From positions 6,125,212 to 6,189,211 of the forward strand of contig JASKMD010000005.1 in NCBI GenBank assembly GCA_030144725.1: a stretch of 64,000 nt of DNA, written 5' to 3'. Made by a program: the position numbers and the translations under genes. Source of the DNA: Haematococcus lacustris. Taxonomy: Eukaryota; Chlorophyta; Chlorophyceae; Chlamydomonadales; Haematococcaceae. Below are positions 33,249-44,500 of the stretch, piece after piece. The notes beneath the pieces were generated by a model. The model was not told where the DNA came from. It saw only the letters and a program-made list of their open reading frames with translations, and did no database searches. Each line of letters opens with the position of its first letter. Within the stretch, counting starts at the first letter, position 1.

Positions 33249-36200
33249 CAGGCAGCAGCAGCAGCAGGTGAGGGGGCAGTCCATGGACAAAACCAGCAGG
33301 CATGCATGAACTACATCATGTGTGACAGTGTGTGACAGTGTGACGATGTGTGATGATGATAGCACATGACTCTGATGACTGGTGACCAAGCCTGCCTGCC
33401 TGCCTGCCACTCCCTCTGCCCCCTCACCCACCTGGCCCACACATTTGTACGGGTGCTTTGCCGCCCTCATCTTGCGGAAGTCATACAGGGTGAGCACGTC
33501 ATTTTCGTTCTTGGTGGCGAAGCTGTTGCCGTCAGGGCTCCAGGCCAGGTATGTGTTGCCGCAGGAGGTGGACAGCATGTGGCTGCACTTGCCGCTGCGC
33601 ACGTCCCAGATGCTGCAAGGCCACCCCAGGAGCCGGCAGGTCCAGCCAGGGGCAGTATGGGCAAGGCGGAGCAGGCTGGGTCAGGCCAGGCTGGGTCGGG
33701 TCAGGCCGGGTCGGGTCGGGTCGGGTCAGGCTGAGGGAAGGGGTGGGGTGGGGAAGGGCGGAGTGGGGGCCGGGCAGTGCGAGGCAGTGCACAGGGTTAG
33801 GGCACAGGGCCCAGACCCCAGGCAGCAATGCATGCAGCTAGCCATGAGCTTGGGCCGCCCCGCCCCGCCCCGCCCCGCCCCCCCCGCCCCGCCCCGCCCC
33901 GCCCCGCCCCGCCCCGCCCCGCCCCGCCCCGCCCCGCCCCGCCCCGCCCCGCCCCGCCCCGCCCCGCCCCGCCCCGCCCCGCCCCGCCCCGCCCCGCCCC
34001 GCCCCGCCCCGCCCCGCCCCGCCCCGCCCCCGCCCCGCCCCGCCCCGCCCCGCCCCACCCCACCCCACCCCACCCCGGGGCACAGGCAGCCTGAAGCTGC
34101 CCCGCCTGCCTGATATAATGCTGCCTGTGACATACGGCCTGTGGCCTGTCTGCCTGAGGCACCCCTAAGGTTGCCTGAACACCTGCTGCTGCATGGCTCT
34201 TCTTCGTGACTACCTTCCCACCAGGTACTTACCACCTTCCCACCGGGTACTTACCAGCTGCTGACCAGCTTCTCACCAACCCCAAATCAAAGTCTTGGCA
34301 GCTACTGACCAGCTTCTTACCCACGCATGACTTGGCCTCACCGTATGGTCTTGTCAGCTTTGTCACCGGCTGTGGTGGAAGCCAGCACGTCATGCTGGGT
34401 GCCCGGCCGCCAGGCCAGGCAGGAGACTGACGAAGAGTGCCCCTTGAGCTCAACCTCAGAACGCTCAGGCCGGCTGACCTGCAGGCAGACCAGGGGTGAG
34501 GCATCACCTCACCTTGGTCGAGAGATACTGGGTTCGACTCCCAGCGGGGACAGTGGCAAGGAAGGGGGCACTAGGGGTGTGGAAGACATGGACAGAGGAG
34601 ACATCAGGGTCGAAGCAGGGACTGGGGCGGTCGCAGGGGCAGGGGCAGGGGCAGGGGCAGGGGCAGGGGCAGGGGCAGGGGCAGGGGCAGGGGCAGGGGC
34701 AGGGGCAGGGGCAGGGGCAGGGGCAGGGGCAGGGGCAGGGGCAGGGGCAGGGGCAGGGGCAGGGGCAGGGGCAGGGGCAGGGGCAGGGGCAGGGGCAGGG
34801 GCAGGGGCAGGGGCAGGGGCAGGGGCAGGCCAGGCTACAATCGCCAGTGCAATGCTATGGCAATGTTTGCTGCTGTTCCTAGCTGTTTCCATTCCGTGGG
34901 GAGGGCGGATTCACACATCCATCACATGTGCAGGCCTCACCCAACCCTAACCTGGTCTGCCACTTTCTCACTCAGCCAAGCAACCTAACGGGTGATGGCT
35001 GAAGCGGCGTAAGCCACCATCATCATCACCATCGCCATCACCATCATCACCATCACCACCATCACCAACCCTGAACCTGGTCTTTCCTTTTCCCTACTTT
35101 CTTGCCCTCTCAGTGCCAGCGCATGCTGTAGCCTCTAGCAAAGGCAGCTGCAGCCTGTTTGCAGCTGTCACCCCACCTGGTTGTGCTGCTCCACTGCCCA
35201 GATGCGGATGCTTTGGTCCGCAGACCCTGGCACATGCACATGGCACATGGACCCTGACCCATGCACATGGCCCATGGACACTGACACATGCACATGGCAC
35301 ATGGGCCCTGACACATGCACATGGCACATGGACCCAGACACATGCACATGGCACATGGGCCCTGACACATGCACATGGCACATGGACCCTGACACATGCA
35401 CATGGTACATGGGCCCTGACACATGCACATGGCACATGGACCCTGACACATGCACATGGCACATGGGCCCTGACACATGCACATGGCACATGGACCCTGA
35501 CACATGCACATGGCACATGGGCCCTGACACATGCACATGGCACATGGACCCTGACACATGCACATGGCACATGGGCCCTGACACATGCACATGGCACATG
35601 GGCCCTGACACATGCACATGGCACATGGACCCTGACACATGCACATGGCACATGGGCCCTGACACATGCACATGGCACATGGGCCCTGACACATGCACAT
35701 GGCACATGGACACTGACACATGCACATGGCACATGGGCCCTGACACATGCACATGGCACATGGACCCTGACACATGCACATGGCACATGGACCCTGACAC
35801 ATGCACATGGCACATGGACCCTGACACATGCACATGGCACATGGGCCCTGACACATGCACATGGCACATGGACACTGACACATGCACATGGCACATGGGC
35901 CCTGACACATGCACATGGCACATGGACCCTGACACATGCACATGGCACATGGGCCCTGACACATGCACATGGCACATGGACCCTGACACATGGCACATGC
36001 ACCCGTTGCTGCAGGGTGCTGCTAATGAGCTTCCCAAGATCATGTCTGTATGCGATCACGTTAAGCACGACAGGCACACCTGACTGTGCCCAAGTCAAGC
36101 AGCACTGGTGTGCATGTTACTGCCAGCTGCTGAGGCCTCCAGCTGCTGCATGCAGTGGGGCTGCAGCGGCACTACACTCCTCTAAATGCCTCTCCTTGCC

Positions 36201-37060
36201 TGCCTTCGTGGCCACCCCATGAGCATCAAGCCTGGGTGCGACACAGCTGTGCATCTAGCCTCATGTGCAGCCAGCCTGGGTACTCAGGTAGCCAGATCTA
36301 GCCTCATGTGCATCTAGCCTGGGTACGGCTTGGCTATGAGCTGCGCTGCTGCATGTCCTGTCAAGGCTGGGAGCTGGCTGCATGGGGTGCCTCTCCTTGC
36401 ATGCCTTCATGGCCATCCCACGTGCACCTTTGTTTGCGCACCTAGCTTGCAAGTGCTTTGCAGGCTGTCACAAACCCCAGGGCGGCCAAGCAGCCTCAGT
36501 GGAAGCAAAGATCACCATCAACATCACCATCATCATCACTATCATGCCACCTGCCTGACGCCAGCTTCCGGCCATTGCAGCTCCATGCAAGGATGTTGAC
36601 CTAAACAGCAGGGGTGACATTTGAATTTGCAGTGCCGCCACAGGATGCAGGCAACGGCCAGGCCGGCAGCATGGTAGCATCAGGGCTGCGACATGGCAAC
36701 AGGTCTGGGACTGTGTCAAGATGTTCAGGTGCCATCAATTGAAGCAATGATTGTGTGAGGAGCCTAACTATGACAGGTGAGCTCTGCTCTACTCTGTTGG
36801 TTTCCAGGCACATCACCATGGTATGCAGTGTGGCTGACGCATGGTAGCTGTGGTGACAACCGACCCTAGTCCTTGAACCCTTTGACTGTTTCACCCTCTA
36901 TTTTCATTGTCACAACAGCCCTCGGCGGGCCGAACTTGCATTTGGTCAGCCCACCAATCACAGCTGAGTCATGTCAGCTCACCCGCTTCTTGTGGCCGAC
37001 GAGCTCGCGAATAGCGTAGCCCGCCAACCGTCCGTGTTCCTCCTGCGGAGCTTGCCCCAT
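31688..37060 (-). CDS. THO3: THO complex subunit 3 (TEX1-like WD40 protein), complete, 8 exons
   Basis: Exons (minus): 36983-37060 (ATG), 36555-36600, 35177-35226, 34342-34478, 33432-33612, 32536-32693, 31930-32139, 31688-31832 (TAG). All phases agree and total 1005 nt, 334 residues, close to plant TEX1. Motifs in order: ELVGHKKR, ILAWSCNGRKLASG, SADQSIRIW, GHSSSVSCLAW, WDVRSGKCS, NTYLAWSPDG, KNENDVLTLYD, SLKGHGGAVYCLA, ASGGSDGLIALWD, WAHMDHPVRIMS, GDGSMLAYA, VAWNPVADVLAY. This is the seven-bladed WD40 layout of THO3/THOC3, a nuclear subunit of the TREX complex that couples transcription to mRNA export. Intron 2 needs a GC donor (CAG|GCAGGT at 36555) to keep the frame. Introns hold several microsatellites. 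It is convergent with the BTB gene. Confidence 0.9.
32370..32514 (+). repeat. (CCCCCT)n microsatellite (THO3 intron)
   Basis: About 24 hexamers between THO3 exons 31930-32139 and 32536-32693, ending about 20 bases from the donor of the latter. Confidence 0.9.
33170..33266 (+). repeat. (GGCAGC)n / (AGC)n repeat (THO3 intron)
   Basis: GGCAGC hexamers run into AGC triplets between exons 32536-32693 and 33432-33612. The Leu- or Ala-rich frames seen here are repeat translations. Confidence 0.85.
33857..34057 (+). repeat. (CCCCG)n microsatellite (THO3 intron)
   Basis: About 40 pentamers with CCCCA variants at the right end. Just left of it, 33675-33727 holds degenerate GGGTC repeats. Confidence 0.9.
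34636..34828 (+). repeat. (GGGGCA)n microsatellite (THO3 intron)
   Basis: About 32 perfect hexamers between THO3 exons 34342-34478 and 35177-35226. Same unit as 9033-9141. A CATCAC-type trinucleotide stretch follows near 35020-35070. Confidence 0.9.
35229..35994 (+). repeat. 27-bp minisatellite, about 28 copies (THO3 intron 2)
   Basis: The unit reads ACACATGCACATGGCACATG followed by GGCCCTG or GACCCTG. The two variants often alternate, suggesting a higher-order unit. Being 27 bp it keeps all six frames open, which creates 290-370-residue false ORFs. The array runs right up to the acceptor of THO3 exon 3 (35226). Confidence 0.95.
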
Positions 37061-38560
37061 CGCTGGCTGCTTTACAACGTGCCTATCTGTGGGATTTTAC
37101 ATCTGTGTGCACGTAGAGAACGGAGTGCTGATTGTTTTCATCATGCTCTGCGCATGCGGGTAGGGTCAAGCCCATTGCAGACATCGGTCAGGCTGCTTTG
37201 CAGACATCGGGCGATGCTACACAACAGCAGGAGGACATACTGATGGTCTATGACATGCTGCTGATCCCAGGTCAGCTGCGAACTGCTCATGGTATGGTGC
37301 AGGCCCATGATTTGCTGCCCCCTTGATTGAGAATGGCGTAAGCGGTGTAAGCCACATCATTCATTCAATGCGATTACCATGTGCAGAGGTAAAGACATTG
37401 CATGCTGCCCGCTTAATCTTGCTGGCCCGCATGCCCATGGTTGTGCAGGGTTCATAACACCAAAATGACCATCAGCCTGATGTGGTTGCTGGACCTTGTC
37501 CAATAGCAATCAGGCACGAAAACATGGCTATGGTAAGGCACTGCTCTTCGTTTCTCAAACACCAGCAGTATTCAAGCAACCGTGTTGTACATCACAATCC
37601 CCAAGACGATTCTCCCTGTACGTCGCTTCTCACACTCCTGCACACACTTCTCCCTCTATACTACTCACAAGTGTGACCACCCTGATCACCCCAGCCTACC
37701 TTCAATCACGGTTGTCCCTTCTTCCCCTCCAATGCCTGGCCCCGGCAGCTTCCCCCTGCCTGCTGGTAATCTCCCTCGCAGCTGCCCTCTCATAGTATGA
37801 TGTGGTGTGACGTCAGCAACCCCCGACCCAGCGATGCAGGGAAGCACCGGCTTGCTAGCGCAGGTCTCAGTAATGTGCTCACAGAATGCTCAATGCCTTG
37901 ATCGGGCTGATGCTTGACCAGTGATGCATCCACAGGAGTAATACCCCCGCAGGAGTGATGCCCCCGCAGGAGTGATGCACCCGCAGGAGTGATGCTCCCA
38001 CAGGAGTGATGCACCCACAGGAGTGATGCTCCAGCAGGAGTGATGCACCCACAGGAGTGATACCCAAGCAGTGATGTCAATGTGTGTGACATCCTGTATT
38101 AGTCACCCTGCCATTATCAGTCACCAGTGCCCCCTATCACCCCGTCCTGGCTACAAGTGTGAGCAGCAGGATATGTTCCTCCTTAGCCGGCTCCCACGAC
38201 AGAGTAGTCTTGTTCTTCTTCTTCTTCTTTGCTCCCTAGCCGGGTATGCCATGTACTGCCATCCGTTTGCGCTCATGTCTGCCTGCAGATGAGCGCTCTT
38301 GGCGTCCCGCTCTATCATCCTTAAGTGGCCCCTGCCTTCCCCCCCTCTGCCTCCTGCTGCTCCTCAATGTGGGCAGCAGGCCGTGCCCCTGGTGGGCGAT
38401 TGTCTCTGCTTTGCCGGCATGCCGGAGAAGTCATCTTACTCTTCTTCTTTCTCTTCTTCCTGCTGGCCCACTGACAAGCCGCATGTACAGTGGTCAGAGC
38501 ACTGACGGTCAGGGTGGCGAGGTGAGGTCGCACACTGTGGAAGAGTGTGGTGAGGTGAGG
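37061..38560. other. Intergenic between THO3 and the large ankyrin-like gene
   Basis: CpG-rich sequence next to 37060 is the likely THO3 promoter. No gene is recognised in the rest apart from a 17-bp tandem repeat at 37929-38068. It also contains the 3' flank of the gene ending at 38561. Confidence 0.45.
37929..38068 (+). repeat. 17-bp tandem repeat, about 8 copies
   Basis: The unit is ACAGGAGTGATGCACCC with variation at the first base and in the ATGC(A/C/T)CC part. Confidence 0.85.
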
Positions 38561-41500
38561 TCACACACTGTGAAAGAGTGTCCCTAGCGCCAGACCAAGC
38601 AGCAGCCAGACCAGACCTGTAGCGTTGACAGCGTGGGGATGAGCAGCCAGCCACGCCACCAGGCCAGCCACCACAGCACAGCAGCAGGCCTGAGGCCCCA
38701 CTGCCGAGCGGGCGCTGACGTGTTGCTGCTCCTGCTGCCCCCCTGCTGCTGCAAAGGCCCGTCTCCTCCGCCTAAACAGGCCCTTTGCTGAGGAGTGTGC
38801 TGGAAGTGTGACCGCTGATGTTGTACAGCTGCCCATGCCAATGCCTTGCCCAGCGATGTGGAGGGTGGATCTGTCCAGTGCTGGCACGAAGGGAGGGCAG
38901 GGGTGGGTGGGCTGGGTTGGTCCTCCTGGTGCCCTGCCTGGCCCAGGCTGACGCCCTGCTGGCCCAGCCTGACGCCCTCCTCTGCCCTGCTCCTCCAGCT
39001 GTCCCTGCGGATCCTCCTCCTCTTGCCCCTCCCACTCTTGCAGCCAAGGCTGCCCCTCCTCCTGCTGCCGATGCAGCAGCTGCTCGTGTGCCTGGTGTTG
39101 GTGTAAAAATTGTGCTAGACGGGCAGCAGCACTGCTGTGCATGACACTGGTTCCCCACGCCTCTGCTGGCTGAACTAGGCTGGCGGTGGAAGGCTGGCCA
39201 AGGCGACGTGGTGAGTGTGCGCACGCTTCTGTTTCGTCATCGCTGCAGATTGAGTGACGCGCGGATTTTGATGGGGAGTGAGATCCCGGGGTGTCAGAGG
39301 GGCCATGAGAAGAGTGACTGCTGGGGCCATCGAGGGGAAGAGTGAGGGAGCGCACCCCTGAGGTGGTGGAGGGAGGGGGGAGGCCATCGCTGCCTGCAGA
39401 TGGGCGGATGGGTGAGCCAGGCACAGGGTGCATGTGGGTCAATGCCGACCTGGCTTGCCTGTTCAGGCAACAGGAAGGTCTGTGAGAGTCATTGGGGTAT
39501 GGAGCAGGGGAGGGGCGGGGGAGGTGCACGGAGAGGCTGCTGGGCTGCTGGGTGGCAGGGGGCCGAGGTAGGCCAGGGGTGCAGGCAGGGGCGAGGGAGG
39601 CCCAGCAGTATTCACTGCCAAGCGGCTGCGGAGAGGGGGGCCAGGAGGGCCCAGGGGCACCCAGGGGGGCTGCCTGGTGAGTGCATATGGCGAGTGGGGG
39701 AAGGGGAGGGGGAGGGGGAGGGGGAGGGGGAGGGGGGTGCATGGATGGCGCGGTGCATGGTGTGGGCTGGCCCTGTGGGCCCGTGGGCGTGAGCTCGCCC
39801 CCTGTTGAAGCAGGGGTGGTGACCTGCTGCTGACGGCTGCCTAGCCCCGCTGCCTCCGCCCACTCACACAGCAACAGGGGGCCCAGAGGGGTGCCTTGCA
39901 CTGCTCCCAGTGCACCCACCCCGTCATGAGGTGTTGTCGGGGACCAGGAGGTTACCCTGCTGCTGCCGGGCTGGCTGGCAGCTGAGGCTTGTTGGTGCGA
40001 CACACCGGCAGCCCTGCTGCTGCCCTGGCTGCCCTGGCTGCCCCAAGTGATAGTTGGGGCTGCGGGCAGTAGCTCTGCAGCGCTGGGCAGCAGCTGGTGA
40101 GGGGTGAGGTGGAGGGGCCCTCTGCAGGTGTACCAGGCCGCCAGGGCGTCAGGGCAGCTGGACAGCAGCGCCGCAGCGAGCCTGCCCTGGTCTGGCAGCA
40201 GGGCCACGATGTGCAGCGGTGTCATGCCATGGGCGTCTAGGCTGGCCCAGCTCCCACAGGGCAAGGGGCTGAGCTGATGCCTACAGCTGCTGCCGCCGCT
40301 GTTGCTGCTGCCGCTGCCGCTGCATTGGCCACTGCAGCTGGCGTCTAGGCAGCTGCTGGTCAAAGGGTTTGCTCTGTTGCAGTCAGGGAGGCCCAAGGCT
40401 GTAGTGCTACCCTCCGTTGCTGCTACTACTGCTACTGCTGCTGCTGAGGATGAGGGTGGCGCAGCTGCTGCTGCTGCTGCTGCTGCTGCCAGTGGTGAGG
40501 TTGGTGCTTTGTCGGCCCATTGCAGCACATCCAGCACCATGTTTAGGTCAGCACTGAGCGCTGCCAGGTGCAGCAGGGTCCGACCCTCAACATCCAGCAG
40601 GGCTGCAAGCTGCTGCGGCCATGGAGGGTGTGCTGAGGTGCAGCCCTGGGCTGGGCTGGGTGAGGGGAGCAGCCCAACCATGCTCCCAGCAATGGGTAGG
40701 GGCGAGGCCGGCAGCTGCTGCGGGGGAGGAGGAGGGGCCGGAAAGTGTTCAGGGATGGGAAGGTGGGTGGTTGAGTGCTGATGGAAGTCTGGCAGCTGAG
40801 AGGTCTGCCGACATGGACCACCGTCCAACAAGCAATCGCTGGCAGGGCTGAGTGACTTATTCGCAGCTTCTTGCCAGCTACCAAGAGTGTACCTGGCGGT
40901 CTCACTGACCTCATGCACCTCACCTCCTGGCTGCTGTCCCACACCCTGACGGCTGCTCAGCCCAGCTGTTTGCTCAGCTGGCCCAGCTGGCAGCACACTG
41001 CTGGCCAGCACAGCCTGAAGAGCCGGGGCCAAGGCAGGGTGGCGCAGCTGGGCAGCCACCAAGCTGGCCAACCCCCGCATGCCAGCCCGCACGCTGTACT
41101 GCAACACGGTCAGCGCCATGGAGAGCATGCGGGCTTGCATGCCCATGTCAGGGTCGCAGGTCAGAGCCTGGTTCCCTCCCTCTGTGACATTCAGTGACCT
41201 AGTCGCCCAGCCAAACCTGGCCACCTCAGCTGCCTCCGCTCCTGCACTTCCAGCACCCTCAGCTGCTGCTGCCCCTGCTGCCCCCCTCCCACCTTGCCCC
41301 TGCCCGCCAGTCAGCGCACCCCACCACTGGCACCAGCACCCCATGTCACACAAGAAGCTCGTCAGGGCCGCAGGGGTGGTGCCACGGCCCTGACCCACAT
41401 GCTGGACGCTGCTGCTGGCACTGCATGCGCCGTCCAACAGCAGTACCTGCGATGCCATGCCCAGGAGGGGGTGGGGCTGCTGCAGCTGGACCCGGATAAC

Positions 41501-44500
41501 CACATCACCAGCTGCAGGCCTAGCTGCACCGTTGCTTGCTGCTGCTGCAGGGTGAGGCTGGCACGGCACGCCAGCTGCCACCTGCATGGGTGACGCTTCA
41601 CCTGGCATGCTGGCTGTGCCTGGGTAGCTGCCAGCTGAAGGGGGCTGAGTAGGTGGCGTGGGCACAGGCAGGATGCCAGGCGGCCCAGCCAGCTGACCAC
41701 CTGGCCTGCATGCCTTGGCTGTGGGGTGCGGTGCCAGGGCTGGGTCAGAGAGAACGGCAGAGCTGTTGGGCACTTGTCCTGGTTGGATGAGGGGTGAGGG
41801 TTGCCGGCTGGGGTGGGGTTGGGTGGCGGGCAGGGAGGGGGCAGCACCAGACACAGCCATACCTGCTGCAGCTGTAGCCCGGGCCAGTTTCAACGTCTCT
41901 GCGGGGTCAACCCACTGGCCGGCCATGGCCAGCACGTCCTCCTGCCCCTCCTGCCCCTCCTCCTCCTCCTCCTCCTCGACCACCACCTTCTCCCCACCTT
42001 CCTCTGAGGCCCAGCCACCCCTCCCTCCCAGTTGCGCTGCAACCAGGCAGGCTGGACCTGGCACAGTGGTGTGAGGTCCAGCTGGCCAGGCATCCAAACG
42101 CGGCTGCTGCCCGCCCCCTGCTTCCCTCCCAGGGAAGCTAGAGCAGCCAGAAGAGGGGCAGTTACAACCAGACAGGTAGTCCAGTGTAGCGGTGGTGGTG
42201 GTGGTGGTGGTGCGGGCTGCTGCAAGGCCAGCCCCTGCACTGTGCCGTGGGTCCCGGCTACCACAACAGCTGCTGGTCAGGTGGCCACTGCCTGTCAGCT
42301 CCATGGTGCCCGCCTCTCCCCCTGCGCCCACACGCCTGCATGCTGTGCGGTCAGCCTTGGAGCGGTCCGGGCTCTCCTGCCAAGTTCTCTGCCAGGCCAC
42401 TGTCAAGGAGCTAGGCAGGCGGTCAGGGGCTGCCTGACCAGGCTGCCATTCCACACTGTTCTCCCTCTGCTGCGTGTCAGAGGGGGAGGAGTGTGACCGA
42501 CTCGGGCAGTGACCTGAAGAGTGAGGGCAAAAATGAGGTTGAGGATGTGCTGCAGCCAGCAGGGAGGCGCTAGAAGATGATGAACACCCCTGCTGCTGCC
42601 AACCCCCTACATGATTCTTTCCCTCCCACTCCCGCTCATCCTCATGCACGCCCCCCTCCTCCCACCTACCCTGCTGCTGCCCATGCCACACTACCCCACC
42701 TTGACTGCACTCTGACCCTGTGGCGGTTGCCTGGGCATCCTCAGGTGCTATGCTGGCTGTGGTGGTGAAGTGCAGGCCGCCCACTGGGGTCAGGATGTCG
42801 GCATCAGGGGCCACGCCAACAGCCGCCAGCCATGCAAGCGCGTCCTGGTCTGTGGTGGTGCTGCCAGTGCTGACCAGCTGATGACTCCTTACTCCTGCTG
42901 CTGTAGAGGTGGAGCAGAGCAAGGGCAGAGAGAGGGCAGAGTGTGGGGAGTGAGAGTGAGAACGAGTGAGAGAGTGAGGAAAGGAGTGGGCAGGGAGGAG
43001 GGCGGCAGCTGTGCCTGAGGCTGAGCCTGGGCCAGGGTGACCCCGGCTGCTTGTTCCTTGCTGAGGTCCTGCTGTAGGGTGGGGGTAAGGTGGCTGTGGG
43101 GATAGGGTGGCAGCCACAGCCATAGGCGCAGCACCGGCACCAGGGCGGTGCCAGCAGAGTCCTAGCCCTTGTTCTGGCGCCGCGGTTAGTGTGGGCACAG
43201 CGCCAGAGGGAGTAGAGGCTGGTGGTTGCTGGTGGCTGCCAGGGGCAAGGTGGTCGGACCCTGGTACACAGCGTTGAGCCCAAATGCACACCTCCCTCAC
43301 AGCAGCTGGACCAACAGCCGCTGGGCAGAGAGGCGCCCAACAGCTTTGACCTTGACACGTAGGAGCGGCTGCTGCTCCTTCCCTGGCCTCAACTGCTGCT
43401 GCTGCCTCCACTTCGACTGCTGCTGCCCTCGCTTTGACTGCTGCTGCCCTCGCCCCAACTGCAGCTGCTGCTACTCTACTCTCAGCGTGTACTGCAGCAA
43501 AGTCGCATTGTGGCATGTTAGCTTCAAATCTGGCAGCAGCAGCAGGGCTGGACGAGGCAGGAGGAGGGGCGAAGGGCGACCTGGCTGGCATATGTGGAAT
43601 AGTAGGTTGGGGTGAGGGGGCTGGGTAGGGGCTGGGGGGCAGCAGCAGGGCTGGGCAGGAGCTGACCAGCAGCCCCTGCCGCCACAGCTGCAGCCACAGG
43701 GTGTTGGGGAGGTGGTTGTGGCAGTTGAACGGTAGGCTAACGCGAGCAACCACCTGAACCACCTCTTGCAGTAAGCTGGGATGTGAGGGGGAACTTCTTG
43801 AGGGAGTAAGGGGGCTGCACTGCAGCAGTGTGACCTGGCAGGGCAGAGAGTGTGACCCCAAGGTGGCAGCAACCCATGTGGGGGTGCTGGGGGGCACCAT
43901 GGGTGTGGTGGTGGTGGTGGTGGTGCAGGCACCCCCAGCCTCGCTGGCCCTGCTGGCGATGGCTGCTGCTCCCCGCCCCAAGGCGCTTGCCACCTCCCCT
44001 TGTTGTGAGCAGCCATTGCCATCACAAGCTGGGGCCAGGAGCTGGGGCCCTGGGACAGGTGCCTGGGAAGAGTGGTGACACACTACTAGGAGTGAGAACG
44101 TGACATGCCGCAAGTCCTCACTCCCTGCCCCCTGACCCCCACTCTCTCCAGCATGAGAGTGCATGTCTCCATGGCCCAGCAGGGCGCCTGGCGGGGGCAG
44201 CAGTCGAGCAGGGGGGTTGACCGAGATGAGCTGAGGGAAGGGGTAGGGCAGTGGGGGCAGAGCAACTGAGCTGAACATTTCCTTGTCGGCTTCCCAAGTC
44301 AGCACTGAGCTCCAGGCAGTGATGGGCTTTGCTGAGGCCTCAGCTGCAGCAGTGCCTGCAGCCTGCGGGGAGTTGGCCGCTTGCTTGGGTGGCGAGGAGG
44401 GCGCCTCACAGCCTGGTAGTGGTGGTGGTGGGCACAGCTCCCTCTGCACAGCAGCAGCAGCTTCATCATCATCATCAGCAGCAGCAGCAGCTTCATCAGT

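Noticed and set aside
34505..34560. T-arm-like CTGGGTTCGACTCCCAG
   Set aside because: No 5' acceptor complementary to CGGGGAC within 90 bases; not a tRNA gene.
35229..35994. CRISPR-like array of regularly spaced repeats
   Set aside because: Units are contiguous with no unique spacers, and the window is eukaryotic.
35094..36222. ORFs of 290-370 residues with regular CxCxR/HVPCAC or WTLTHAHGT repeats
   Set aside because: The 27-bp minisatellite has no stops in any frame; the true THO3 exon at 35177-35226 lies at its edge in another frame.
38584..38841. Alternative minus-strand ORF at the end of the large gene
   Set aside because: The overlapping frame ending at 38561 is continuous with 5.9 kb of coding frame and ends in a sensible hydrophobic segment.
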